Shown here one piece after another: positions 16,133-26,000 of a DNA stretch of 64,000 nucleotides. Origin of the DNA: Tolypothrix brevis GSE-NOS-MK-07-07A. Its GTDB lineage: Bacteria; Cyanobacteriota; Cyanobacteriia; Cyanobacteriales; Nostocaceae. Made by a program: the position numbers and the translations under genes. Numbering within the stretch: the first letter of the stretch is position 1; each line of letters starts with the position of its first letter. Under the pieces are notes generated by a model. That model worked only from the letters and a program-made list of their open reading frames with translations, was not told where the DNA came from and made no database searches. The stretch is taken from positions 53,588 to 117,587 of the forward strand of contig JAHHIJ010000018.1 of NCBI GenBank assembly GCA_019358985.1, read 5' to 3'.

Positions 16133-17332
16133 TCAGTATTGGCGTTCAGCGATCGCTCTATCTTCGGGTTCATCTAACAAAATCCTATTGCTCTTGGGGT
16201 CGTCTGCCAAAATCTTCAAAATATCTGAGGCAACCCTAGACCAGCTATAGTAAGCCTCACTCAGGTAACGCCCTCTCCGACCCATTTCTTCAGTCAAATC
16301 TGGTTTAGACAAAAGGTAGTTGATCTGAGTAGCAAAAGCATGAGGGTTTTGGTAATCCTTGATGAGGAGACCATTTTCGTCGGGAACGATCACCTCAGAG
16401 TTACCACCTCTGGCAGTAGTAATGATCGATAGCCCCGTTGCCATTGCTTCATAGTGGACTCGAGCTAACGGCTCCTGCCATTGAGAGGCGCAAACAAATA
16501 TATCCCCTAGAAGGAAGTAATCTGGAATCTTAACTGGTGGAATGAAACCGCTCAAGCGCACAGAGTCACCCAAACTTTTTGCCTGCTTCTTGAGTTCAAG
16601 AACATAAGTATCTTCTTGATTCTTTCCGTACCATTTACTGCCAACTAGCAAGAGTACTGCGGACGGATGTTGCTCAATTACTTCAGGGAAAGCAGATAGC
16701 AAAATATCAGGTCCTTTTTTCTTGGACAAACGCCCCACACTTAGCACCACTTTTCTGTCCTTCAACCCATGTTCAGCTAGCAGATCCCCTCGTTGTTCAG
16801 CAGCACCTGGTGCCCATCGTGGTTGGAAGCGTTTTAGGTTTACCCCAGCATAAACTGGCTGTAGCTTGTGTCGGTATTCAGGAAACAGATCGGCAATCCC
16901 ATGAGCAATAAACTCACTAACTGTAACCACTCTCTCAACTAGCTGTAGGCAATGCCGAGCTACCTCAGGAGCAATCTTGCCATCTCCAAACATCTCGTTG
17001 TGCATACTCAGTAGAAACCGACTCTTCGGAGCCGCTGCTGCCACCAGAGGGAGATATTTAGGACGATTGTAAATAATAACCCAATCAAACATCTCCCCAG
17101 CAACAAAATTGGCTACCGCCTGATAGTACGCGCCAGGATCGCCTGCCGCCCGTTCGTAGCGTATTCCATCCCGAACTTCATGTTCAGGCAGGTCTGGGTC
17201 AGTCACCGAGAAAACTGTGATTTTATGTTCTCGATTCAAATAAGGCAATATCTCATCAATGTAAGTCTGAATAGCTCCACCTCGGATAAAAGGGACAGGT
17301 AACTTTTCTGTACAGACTAATAAGATCTTCAC
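16133..17332 (-). CDS. Glycosyltransferase family 4
   Basis: A 399-residue GT-B fold glycosyltransferase that moves a sugar from a nucleotide donor to an acceptor, most likely for a surface polysaccharide or glycolipid. The N-terminus MKILLVCTEKLPVPFIRGGA has the usual acceptor-side glycine pair. VVLSVGRLSKKKGPDILLSA near 210-230 is the GT4 donor-domain start, and SQWQEPLARVHYEAMATGLSII near 290-312 carries the EX7E-type motif that binds the nucleotide sugar. The start is GTG at 17332, with AGAGGTC as ribosome site. It resembles CotSA/spore-coat-type GT4 enzymes in length. It belongs to the minus-strand island between the membrane protein and the small conserved genes. Confidence 0.92.
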   Translation of the reverse strand: MKILLVCTEKLPVPFIRGGAIQTYIDEILPYLNREHKITVFSVTDPDLPEHEVRDGIRYERAAGDPGAYYQAVANFVAGEMFDWVIIYNRPKYLPLVAAAAPKSRFLLSMHNEMFGDGKIAPEVARHCLQLVERVVTVSEFIAHGIADLFPEYRHKLQPVYAGVNLKRFQPRWAPGAAEQRGDLLAEHGLKDRKVVLSVGRLSKKKGPDILLSAFPEVIEQHPSAVLLLVGSKWYGKNQEDTYVLELKKQAKSLGDSVRLSGFIPPVKIPDYFLLGDIFVCASQWQEPLARVHYEAMATGLSIITTARGGNSEVIVPDENGLLIKDYQNPHAFATQINYLLSKPDLTEEMGRRGRYLSEAYYSWSRVASDILKILADDPKSNRILLDEPEDRAIAERQY

Positions 17333-17400
17333 GTTATTGATTTGACCTCTTGGGTTAATGTTGCAAAGAGTGATTCAAAAAAAAGCTCCGTATAAATCAG
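17333..17400 (-). promoter_or_regulatory. Leader of the GT4 gene, matching that at 15651
   Basis: It shares the blocks TGACCTC.TGGG.T, TGTTGCAAA.AGT and an A-run followed by CTCCG.AT.AA with the leader of the gene at 14658-15650. Confidence 0.5.
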
Positions 17401-18113
17401 AACTACTTATGCACTGACACCGAAGATTTGAGCAACAATATTGTACTTCAGAACTGATGTCTGATTTTTCAACCTTTTTAACTAACTTGTCCTTTGCGAA
17501 TAATGTTTTAGTAGTTCGCCAAAGCAACGCATCCAGACTGAATCCTGTGTAAAAAACTCGGTAACTCGTGGTAAACCGGGTTGATGTGCGAGGCGAAGTT
17601 ACTGTGGTGAAGCACTAGTAGTCTACCAACCCAAAAATGCTGGGTGAAGGTCAGGGAGTAGGGAGTATAGGGGAATAGTTCGATTCCTCAAAGTTTCCTG
17701 TGGTGAAGCACTAGTTCATGTCATCTAGTGGTTCATGTCATTAGGACTTAGAGACTTCCAACAAATAAGTTATCCATTTTGTGGGCTGTCCCCAACCACC
17801 CTAAATCTACGACGGTTGGGGACACCCAAAGAGTGCTAAAAAATCCAGGACTAAAGTACTGATTATGAAATGATTCGCTCATCATAACTAATAACATGTA
17901 CTACTAGTACTCCATGTTATTAATTTTGATGAGTTAGTAGTTAATAGTAAGCACAAAGAGTGCTGAAAAATCCAGGACTAAAGTACTGACTACGAACTGA
18001 TTCGCTCTTCAGAACTAATGACATGAAGCACTAGTAGTTGATGTCACAAGGGAGGTGTCGAGAGGAATGCACATGACATGAGGCAAGTTCCCCGAACAAC
18101 GCCGAAGACAATC
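17401..18113. repeat. Repeat-rich intergenic region
   Basis: No gene seen. GAAGCACTAGT occurs three times (about 17610, 17706, 18025). A ~75-base direct repeat starts at 17827 and again at 17954 (both begin CAAAGAGTGCT and run through ATCCAGGACTAAAGTACTGA and a CTAATaACATG end). The inverted pair AACATGTACT/AGTACTCCATGTT lies between. It looks like an accumulation of small mobile repeats. Confidence 0.65.
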
Positions 18114-18420
18114 TTAGAGGATGTCTCAAAAGTTGTAAAGTTTGCCGAAGAATCCCTAAGAGTCAAAAGCTTTGAGTGTAGGGAATCTGCCAGCAAACTA
18201 AGATGCTGCTAAGGCAATTGCATCATTACCATGGGTTTTTACTGTCTGTTTAGACTTGTCGCGCTTATGTTTGACGAGTCCTAACCTGTCTCTGAAACAG
18301 CCGTTGAGCAAGAGTCTATGTTAACCACAGAAGGAATTTTATAAGCCTAGCTACGCAACCATTTTTGACCTACAGTAACTGGTGAAATTCCGCGTCCATG
18401 TTTATACCAAACCTTTGCTC
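18114..18420 (-). mobile_element. Decayed IS end and transposase fragment
   Basis: TTAGAGGATGTCTCAAAAG at 18114 matches the terminal repeat type of the two MITE-like elements at 19033 and 22316. On the minus strand the following 300 bases read as broken transposase-like pieces (WYKHGRGISPVTVGQKWLR, then VNIDSCSTAVSETG, compare the IDSQSVKTTE motif of IS5-type transposases), with several stops. I read it as a dead IS5-like copy; the family call is weak. Confidence 0.4.
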
Positions 18421-18624
18421 GTTTTTCTCACACAAACTTTTTCCTACTTTGCTTAAAAATATTGTCAATTAAAAAGGGAGTAGGAAATAATTAGTGGGGA
18501 CTTGGTTGGGAAACACCAGTTGAAATCCACCAAATCAAAGATTTTGGTGGGGAAAATGTTATTAAATTTTTTCACCCCATATCTAACTCTTGTTGTCTTG
18601 GTAGTTATAGCTTTAAAATCCGCC

Positions 18625-18864
18625 TTAGTCCCACAGTCCCTTATTAGAAGATTTTTTTTGCTTGACAATCACAATAACTGGCTGCACAGAATCGCCTACT
18701 TCCCCTCCTTCCTGTAGCTGAGAAATCGTCTTTATTACTTGTCTGAAAAGCCGACCCCTACCTTCTCGAAGATCGCGGATACGATCCTTTTTCTGGTTGC
18801 CGAATTCAAGAATAATAGTATTTGTTTTTTTAGGATTACTGCTCGCGCTCTGAGTCTCTGACAT
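18625..18864 (-). CDS. Small DUF6200-like protein, paralogue of the repeat protein's C-terminus
   Basis: 79 residues, almost entirely one domain: NTIILEFGNQKKDRIRDLRE, then GRGRLFRQVIKTISQLQEGG and VQPVIVIVKQKKS. It is clearly homologous to the last ~65 residues of the 1,078-residue protein at 10948, with the same ending in Trp-Asp. The pattern (short beta strand, Lys/Arg-rich helix, helix, final strand VIVIV) suggests a small alpha/beta domain with a basic face. I recall it as DUF6200, unverified. The start has a GAGGTAAT ribosome site. Having the domain both alone and fused to a large protein suggests it is an interaction or assembly module, which is inference. Confidence 0.72.
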   Translation of the reverse strand: MSETQSASSNPKKTNTIILEFGNQKKDRIRDLREGRGRLFRQVIKTISQLQEGGEVGDSVQPVIVIVKQKKSSNKGLWD

Positions 18865-19032
18865 TAGATTACCTCGCTATTTTGGTTGTATTTTTACACA
18901 ATTCCTCAGATTAAATGAGTATCATCGTTGTTACTGAGGATTTTTATTAATCAATGAGGCAGAAATTGAGGTTAATTTTTTAACTCAATATCACTCAAAA
19001 CCAAAATTGATGGTCTCAACTTATTAATTTTA
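18865..19032. other. Intergenic, no gene seen
   Basis: AT-rich upstream region of the small gene at 18625. No motif stands out apart from a short palindrome-like ATTTAATGAG/CTCAGATTAAAT environment. Confidence 0.4.
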
Positions 19033-19176
19033 AGAGGATGTTTTAAAAGTCATGGAAGGTATAGTTTTGTCGTTTTGAAGAGAGTCAGTTTCATCAAAAA
19101 ATCTAGGTTTGATCCATAATTAAGATGCTTTGTTCTACTGACTATGAAAGCTAAATACCCTTTTAAAACATCCTCT
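19033..19176. mobile_element. MITE-like element, 144 bp
   Basis: Perfect 17-base terminal inverted repeats AGAGGATGTTTTAAAAG (19033-19049) and its complement (19160-19176) with no coding capacity inside. The ends match those of the element at 22316 except at one or two positions. Confidence 0.8.
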
Positions 19177-19246
19177 ACAATGCGACGACTCTGCTTAACG
19201 GCAGTTATTTTTCCCTGTGTCTTGTAAGTACTGCATATGGAGAAAA

Positions 19247-19570
19247 CTAAAATAGATTTAGTTTGTATATACTGTATGCACCACCCAACTTCGACAAAGA
19301 CTTGCTCACATTCTTATTTAAATCACGAAGCCAGCCGTTCTTCTTCTTTTTATTGGAAGTTTCGTGCCGATCTAAGTAAGTCTTAGTTGCTTTGACTTGC
19401 TTTTTGGCCATACTCCTGACGCTCTTTTCCCAAGGACTCAAAAGTTTCGATTGCTTCTTCTTCTTTTTCTTTCTCTTCCCTCGCTTCCCGTAGATGGTTT
19501 CAGGGTAGCCCCCCAAGGAATCTTCGCTACGCAGCACCACGGCTCGTTTAAGACCCAGTCTGTTGCTCAT
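19247..19570 (-). CDS. Small Lys-rich conserved protein (DUF6312-like)
   Basis: A 107-residue strongly basic protein. Residues 1-30 start MSNRLGLKRAVVLRSEDSLG. Residues ~31-42 are a Lys/Arg run (GKRGKRKKKKKKQSK), followed by a helical domain with SPWEKSVRSMAKKQVKATKTYLDRHETSN and KKNGWLRDLNKNVSKS. The YLDRHxxSNxKKKxGWLRDLxxN pattern matches what I recall as DUF6312 in cyanobacteria and Burkholderia relatives; I could not check it. The charge suggests binding to an acidic polymer (nucleic acid or polysaccharide). It is the first gene of the minus-strand island, next to the DUF6200-like gene. Confidence 0.6.
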   Translation of the reverse strand: MSNRLGLKRAVVLRSEDSLGGYPETIYGKRGKRKKKKKKQSKLLSPWEKSVRSMAKKQVKATKTYLDRHETSNKKKKNGWLRDLNKNVSKSLSKLGGAYSIYKLNLF

Positions 19571-19653
19571 GTCTGTTATTTTTTTACAAATTTAGCTTTG
19601 CTCAATCTTATAATAACATAGATGATACATCACAATTCAACAAAAAAATTAGA

Positions 19654-19786
19654 ACTTACGCAAAAATTGTCAAAAAGCTTAATTTCTAGAACCGCCAAAA
19701 CGCCAAGAACGGCTTCTCCTTACGGACGGGCTTTGGCAACGTGTAGCGTCTCCGTAAGGAGAAGAATTCCTAGAGAGTGCGTAAGT
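19654..19786. repeat. Nested inverted repeat, ACTTACGCA ends
   Basis: Outer ends ACTTACGCA/TGCGTAAGT (19654-19662, 19778-19786). Inside it, 14-base perfect arms CTTCTCCTTACGGA (19713-19726) and complement (19751-19764). The same outer ends recur at 49963-50018. Confidence 0.75.
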
Positions 19787-19919
19787 CCTGAAAATTAAGT
19801 AAGCCGACACAATAAAACTGATGTATTTTTAATTTTGTCAAAACTATCGAATTTGAAGGTGAAGGTATTCTTGGGGTGCATCCAAATTTTTATTCTTCCA
19901 AAAAATGTAAATCAATCAT

Positions 19920-20125
19920 GAGAAAGTAAAGGGGAATTAAACACAAGCACTATCTACGGGGGCTGCCATAACAGAAGAAGAAAACCAACTCTTAATCGCG
20001 AACATGCTCGTGCGATCGCAGAAATACTCTACAAAAACCCTCGAGTTGAGGATCTGACAAACTCAGGCAAGATAAAAGTAGTACGTAGTCAAATGCAGGA
20101 ACATGTAACGCCTTTTGCTCGCTAA
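19920..20125 (+). pseudogene. Start-less coding remnant
   Basis: A frame open from about 19920 to the TAA at 20125 reads NREHARAIAEILYKNPRVED and then VVRSQMQEHVTPFAR. It looks like real protein sequence but has no ATG/GTG/TTG near its beginning, and a stop (TAA) precedes it. It is probably the 3' end of a lost gene; I do not recognise it. Confidence 0.3.
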
Positions 20126-20239
20126 ATAAAAACTGGGATGCTCCCGTATTGTTGCCCTTATCCTGGCATTTTTTGTCTTTTGCCTGTGTTCTTTTCTAGT
20201 GTTCCTAGACTTGTTGATAATTTACGTCTGCTTGAATAA

Positions 20240-22027
20240 ATGCTCAAGGAAAAATATATTCCCACACCACTGGTTGAAAAAAAACAGCGGAAAAAAGTAG
20301 AAATAGTTGAGGAACTTAATAACCGTCGTTTTTCAATCACTTATGTGATATGGCGATTTATCGTTTATTTTTTAGGCGTATTATTCCGCCGATTTATCAA
20401 AAAGCCGGATATGCAAAAAACGGCAACCGGGTTGCGAGAAATATTTGAAGAATTAGGTGGTCTATGGGTTAAAACAGGTCAGCTACTAGCATTACGAACA
20501 GACCTCTTTCCTCAAGAAGTATGTGATCAATTACTACGCTTGCAATATGGTGCTATTGGATTTCCAATGGAGATAGTACGCTCAACTATTGAATCGGAAT
20601 TGGGTGTTCCAATGGATAAAATCTTTGCAAGTTTTGATGAGGAACCCATAGCAGCTGCGTCTATTGCTCAAATTCACACCGCAGTGTTGTCTAAAAACCA
20701 AACCACTGTGGTGGTCAAAGTTCAACGTCCCGGCTTAGAGTCGGCTTTCAAACGGGATTTAGAAGTCATTAAACTTTTCGCCAATTTGTTGAGAGCGTTG
20801 AATATTGCCAATTATCTGCGTTTGGATGAAGCTGTATTAGAAGTGGAGAGAATTTTTCAGGAAGAGCTAGATTACCGCTATGAGGCGTCCAATATGCGTC
20901 GGATGAAAAAGACTCTCAGAGAACACGGCGTTTACACTCCGTCACTATACAGAAAATATTCCAAACGTCGGGTTTTGGTTATGGAGTACATTCCGGGTGT
21001 ATTGATGGCTGACTACATCAAGGTTTTAAATAACGATCCTGACAAAGCGAAGAAATGGGATGAGGAAAATAATGTAGACCGTAAAAAGGTGGGAGAAAAA
21101 TTATCTTTATCCTTATTTCGACAAATATATGAAGATAATTTATATCATGCGGATCTACATCCTGGTAACATATTTTTGTTGCGTGATAGCAAGTTTGTGT
21201 TGATTGACTTAGGAAGTGTTGGTTCCCTAGACAAAGATTTGAAGACTAACTACTCAAACTACACTGCTGCAATGGGAAAAGAGGATTATCCGAAAGCAGC
21301 CGACTATATCATCCGCTTTGCCGTAGATATTCCCAGAGTGGACATACCTAGATTACGTGCGGAAATGGCACGTGCAGTTGGAACTTGGGCAGCTAAATCC
21401 CGGCTCGACGGGTTATCATTTGCGGAAAAATCCATAGGTGGAGCTAGTTCCGAACTGAGCAAGGTAGCTGCTCAATATCAAGTGCCAAGCAACTGGTCAT
21501 TTTTGAAGGTAACCAGGTCTCTCCTAACGTTGGATGGCTCGCTCCAGTACCTCATACCAGATTTTAATTTCTTAAAGCTGATCAATAAATATAACAAACA
21601 GGCACAGCGCCGTGCTTTTATTCGGAGTCTCTGTCTGACAAATATTATGGCATCCGTGAACGATTTTTTTGAGACTGTGGATGAATATAACACTTTGATT
21701 CTTCCCAAAGTACGCGAGCGAACCATACCTTATGACGGAACTATTAATAAGTTTGCTCTTTCCCTGGCGTTCGTTTTACGTATGTTCTCTTATGCAATAC
21801 TGATTGGCGGAGTTGTCTTAGCCTACGCCTTCCTCTTTCAGCATCATTTTGCAATCATTAAACTCATTCATAATCAACTATTTGATGAAATCGTCAGACA
21901 GATACCGCCAATACCATACCTGGAATGGATTTTGATATTTATAGCTATGACATTGATTTTCCGAACCTTATCAGCTTGTTCAGTCATTTTGGAGCAAAAG
22001 GAATACGAAGGAAAAAGTATTTTATAA
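20240..22027 (+). CDS. ABC1/UbiB-family atypical kinase, membrane-attached
   Basis: 595 residues. It carries the full ABC1 kinase motif set: KTGQ (Lys78 onward) in GLWVKTGQLLALRTDLFPQE, the Ala-rich loop AAASIAQIHTA that replaces the P-loop, HADLHPGN (His303, Asp305) and IDLGSVG (Asp323). Members are ATPases/kinases that support quinone and lipid metabolism (UbiB, Coq8, chloroplast ABC1Ks). Hydrophobic segments near the N-terminus (~38-55) and two at the C-terminus (~515-540, 565-582) match the C-terminal anchors of UbiB. Cyanobacteria carry several paralogues, and this one is less standard than the housekeeping copies (C-terminal insert after ~345). It lies beside the DUF6200/6312-like island but on the other strand; a link is possible but unproven. 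Confidence 0.88.
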   Translation: MLKEKYIPTPLVEKKQRKKVEIVEELNNRRFSITYVIWRFIVYFLGVLFRRFIKKPDMQKTATGLREIFEELGGLWVKTGQLLALRTDLFPQEVCDQLLRLQYGAIGFPMEIVRSTIESELGVPMDKIFASFDEEPIAAASIAQIHTAVLSKNQTTVVVKVQRPGLESAFKRDLEVIKLFANLLRALNIANYLRLDEAVLEVERIFQEELDYRYEASNMRRMKKTLREHGVYTPSLYRKYSKRRVLVMEYIPGVLMADYIKVLNNDPDKAKKWDEENNVDRKKVGEKLSLSLFRQIYEDNLYHADLHPGNIFLLRDSKFVLIDLGSVGSLDKDLKTNYSNYTAAMGKEDYPKAADYIIRFAVDIPRVDIPRLRAEMARAVGTWAAKSRLDGLSFAEKSIGGASSELSKVAAQYQVPSNWSFLKVTRSLLTLDGSLQYLIPDFNFLKLINKYNKQAQRRAFIRSLCLTNIMASVNDFFETVDEYNTLILPKVRERTIPYDGTINKFALSLAFVLRMFSYAILIGGVVLAYAFLFQHHFAIIKLIHNQLFDEIVRQIPPIPYLEWILIFIAMTLIFRTLSACSVILEQKEYEGKSIL

Positions 22028-22104
22028 AGCTTTACAAAAAATCTAGCCGAGTGTAGACAAATTTAAGCGCTTACAGGTATGATGACGTTGAAAGTTATTT
22101 AATT

Positions 22105-22149
22105 GTCCAACGAGGGATATTGAACTAAGCTCAATATCCCTCGTTGGAC
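22105..22149 (+). terminator. Strong 19-bp hairpin after the ABC1 kinase gene
   Basis: Perfect arms GTCCAACGAGGGATATTGA (22105-22123) and complement (22131-22149) with a 7-base loop, 78 bases after the stop. There is no T-run, so it may act as an mRNA-stabilising hairpin or be a mobile palindrome instead of a classic terminator. Confidence 0.55.
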
Positions 22150-22315
22150 GATGAGAAATGAGATCTCTATCTCTTTCTGCAATCTAAGTAGGTAAGCACC
22201 AATAAACCTACCTATATAACGAAATGTAAAACCCTCGAAACCCTTGTGATTACTTCACTTCGTTACGTTCGCAATGACGTAGTTACGTTTTATCGCACTT
22301 ATCTACTTACTCAAG

Positions 22316-22564
22316 TTAGAGGATGTTTGAAAAGTCTCAATTCATACAGTCTTGGCGATTGGAAATCCCACGCCAGTTGCTCCTCCCAAGGGGAGACGCT
22401 GCGCGAACAAGTCGGCAAAGCCGCCCAAGCACTGGCTCGGCTACATAGACAAAAACCACCGACCTGGGTTGGAAAGCCTTGATGTTTGTGTGAGTCCGCG
22501 CAGACGAACAATGCCAGTGTAGTAGCGAATTATATTCGCCCAAAACTTTTCAAACATCCTCTAA
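22316..22564. mobile_element. MITE-like element, 249 bp
   Basis: Perfect 19-base terminal inverted repeats TTAGAGGATGTTTGAAAAG (22316-22334) and complement (22546-22564). The inside has no credible gene and is more GC-rich than its surroundings. It lies about 500 bases upstream of the polyketide synthase operon. Confidence 0.82.
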
Positions 22565-23066
22565 AGACGCTGAGTTTCCACGGATCTGACGAGGTTTTAT
22601 CAGGGTTTGAAGATAGTCAGTTTGAAATTTCATCCCTTGCTTCTATAAGCCAAAATCTCCTCTGAAAGAACCAAGTTAAAAAAGATTTTCGGATCTAATC
22701 AATTCAATATTATCTGTACACAGATAGATGCACGAGCTAAATCCTAAGGATTACTGAAAAAGACATGTATCATAAGTTACTTCATCACTGTCTTTATGAC
22801 CTCACATTTATCGGATGATGTTAACTGCTATGCTAAATTTGCTTTTTATACTAAAGTAAGTATTGGAAGCAATATTATCTCTAGATTTGACGGCAAATAC
22901 TTTGAAAGCCTTAATTTAAGCCTGAATCAGCTAATATTTTTCCCGGATTGCTAATTAAAATCTGACAACTCTTGCGCCGTAGCTTGACAGCGATTAAAAT
23001 CGCTTTTGTTGTACTGACTCTTTTATTCAGAGACCTAAGGTTTTCGCACTCTAGTTAAGTTTTGAC
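22565..23066. promoter_or_regulatory. Upstream region of the polyketide synthase operon
   Basis: 500 bases without a gene directly before the first PKS start. It must contain the operon's promoter; I cannot place a -10/-35 pair with confidence. No strong Shine-Dalgarno is seen before the ATG at 23067. Confidence 0.4.
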
Positions 23067-26000
23067 ATGAATCAAAATTTCCAACAAGATAAAGAGGATT
23101 TTTCTTCCAGCAAAGAGGGAGTTGAAGTCCAAAAACAGGCGAGCATCCAAACCGACGACAGAGCAAACCACAAGAGTGAAGCGATCGCTATTATAGGTAT
23201 TGGTTGTCGCTTTCCCGGAGCTAATGACTACGAACAATTTTGGCTTAACCTGGAACAAGGCGTCAATAGCATCAGCGAAATTCCTCCCCAGAGGTGGGAT
23301 GTCCAGAAGTATTATTCTCCCAATCCTCAAGAACGAAATAAAAGTATTAGTAAGTGGTCTGGATTGATTGAGGCTTCAGATGAGTTCGATGCCCAATTTT
23401 TTGGTATCTCCCCTCGTGAAGCTAAAATGATCGACCCTCAGCAGAGGTTGATGCTGGAATTGAGTTGGTCTTGTTTGGAAGACGCTGGGTATTCACCATC
23501 TCAACTGTCAGGAAGCCCAGTTGGTGTTTTTATTGGAGCTTGTAATTACGACTCAATCCTTTCAATGAACCAGGATCAAGAAAACATCGAGGGACATATT
23601 GGAACAGGAACTTGGACTTGCATGATTCCTAACCGAATTTCTTACTTGTTTGATTTTCGTGGTCCGAGTGTTCCTGTAGACACAGCTTGCTCCAGTTCAC
23701 TAGTAGCAATCCATCTGGCTATTAATTCTCTTAAAGAAAAGGAATGTGAAATAGCACTGGTAGGTGGAATTAGTGTTTTGAATACACCGAGAATATACAT
23801 CCACATGAGTAAATTAGGGATGTTGTCCCCAACAGGACAGTGCCACAGTTTTGACAGTCATGCAGATGGGTATGTCAGAGGGGAAGGAGCAGGGATAATT
23901 TTATTAAAACCTCTGGCGAAAGCTATTGAGGATCAAGATCATATTTATGGTGTGATTAAAGGAAGTGCTGTCAATCATAGTGGAAAATCACGAACTCTGA
24001 CCTCTCCCAGTATTTATGCCCAAGCTAAAGTGGTGCGTGCTGCGTATACCAAAGCCAATATCGCCCCTAATACAGTTTCCTATATTGAAGCTCATGGCAC
24101 TGGTACTCCATTGGGAGACCCAATCGAAATTAATGCCCTGAAACGAGGGTTTAGACAACTGTATCAACAGTATAAGCTGCCAGGATCTGCAAAATCTTAT
24201 TGTGGTCTAGGGACAGTTAAAACCAATATTGGACATTTGGAAGGAGCAGCAGGAATTGCTGGGGTGATTAAAGTCCTCTTAGCAATGAAGCAGAAAAAAC
24301 TGCCCAAGACTCTAAATTTTCAGCAATTAAATCCACGTATTGAGTTAGAGAATAGCCCCTTTTATATAGTCTCTGAAACCCAAGAATGGCAGCAATTAAA
24401 GACATCGGCAGGTGAAGTAATACCTCGGCGGGCTGGTGTAAGCTCCTTTGGGGCTGGGGGTGTGAATGTTCATGTTGTTCTTGAAGAGACACCAGAGCTA
24501 GAAACTCAGAAGCTACGAGATGACCGTCCTCTACACATTTTAACCCTCTCGGCAAAGAATGAGAAGGCTTTGGGGGAACTGGTCAAAAAATATCAAGGAT
24601 ATTTGCAGTCACATCAAGAAGTATCGATCGCAAATATCTGCTTCATAGCTAATACGGGGCGTACCCATTTTGAACAAAGATTAGCGGTAGTAGCTGAATC
24701 TAACGCTGAATTACAGAAACAACTGGAAGCTTTCCTCAAGGTTAATCAGACAAATGGACTAGTGAGAGGACAAGCTAGAGGTGAAAGTCCAAAAGTAGCT
24801 TTTCTCTTTACGGGTGAGGGTTCCCAGTATGTAAATATGGGTTGGGAATTATACCAAACTCAACCCACTTTTCGTCAAATATTGGAGGAATGCGACCAAA
24901 TTCTGCGACCTTATCTAGAGAAGCCTTTGTTATCAGTGCTTTATCCACAGTCAACAGCACTTGCAGAAAGCCCCTCACTTTTAGATCAAACTGCCTACGC
25001 TCAAAGCGCTCTGTTTGCAATAGAATATGCCTTGGCTCAGTTGTGGCAATCTTGGGGCATCAAACCAGATGTAGTCATGGGTCATAGTCTCGGTGAATAT
25101 GTCGCAGCAACTGTCGCAGGAGTATTCAGCCTAGAAAATGCACTGAAACTGATTACGACTAGAGCAAGGCTAATAGAATCTATATCAGGGAAGTTTGAAG
25201 CCGTAGCCAAAGAAGTCACCTACAGCCAGCCTCAGATACCTATAATCTCTAATCTTACTGGAGAAAAAGCCACATCAGAAATCGCCACCTCTGGATATTG
25301 GATAGACCATATTGGGCAACCCGTGCGCTTTGCTGACAGCATACAAACTCTACAGCAACAGGGGTGTAAATTGTTCTTAGAAATCGCACCCAAGCCTATA
25401 CCGTTGGAAATAGGTCGGCAATGTTTACCAGAGGATGTGGGATTATGGTTGCCTTCACTAAATCCTGATCGAGAAGATTGGCAACAGATGCTCTCAAGTT
25501 TAGGGCAGTTGTATGTGAAAGGAGTGAAGGTGGATTGGTCGGAGTTTGACAAAGATTATCCCCGTCGCAAAGTGGCACTGCCTACTTATCCATTTCAAAG
25601 ACAACGCTATTGGCTGGAAACTTCTGAAAAAATAAATCAACGAAATGGACATCAAAAAGATATTCTGGAAAATAGCCTAAATCCAATTGCTAAACTACTG
25701 AATGAAATTGATACGCTGAAGTTAGCACAAGATCTGAATATCTCTGAACAACTGACAGAGCAAGAGCAAAAATTGCTACCTAAACTCTTAAAGATTTTAA
25801 CGATTCGGGCTCAAAAATATAGTCAATCGTCAGAACAACAATTAGGCATTTTACAACAACTTGAAAAAACCGCAGAGAGAGAACGCCAACAGCTAATGAT
25901 ACATTACCTGCAAGGTGTTGTTGGTCAATTGTTAGGATTCCATGACTCCCAAAGCCCCGATTCACAGTTAGGATTCTTTGATATGGGCATGAACTATTCG

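Noticed and set aside
17660..17700. tRNA-like GTTCGATTCC string
   Set aside because: No cloverleaf arms could be drawn around it; a chance match to a T-loop.
17827..18034. Possible CRISPR or integron array from the direct repeats
   Set aside because: Only two copies, imperfect, about 75 bases long, no cas or integrase gene nearby.
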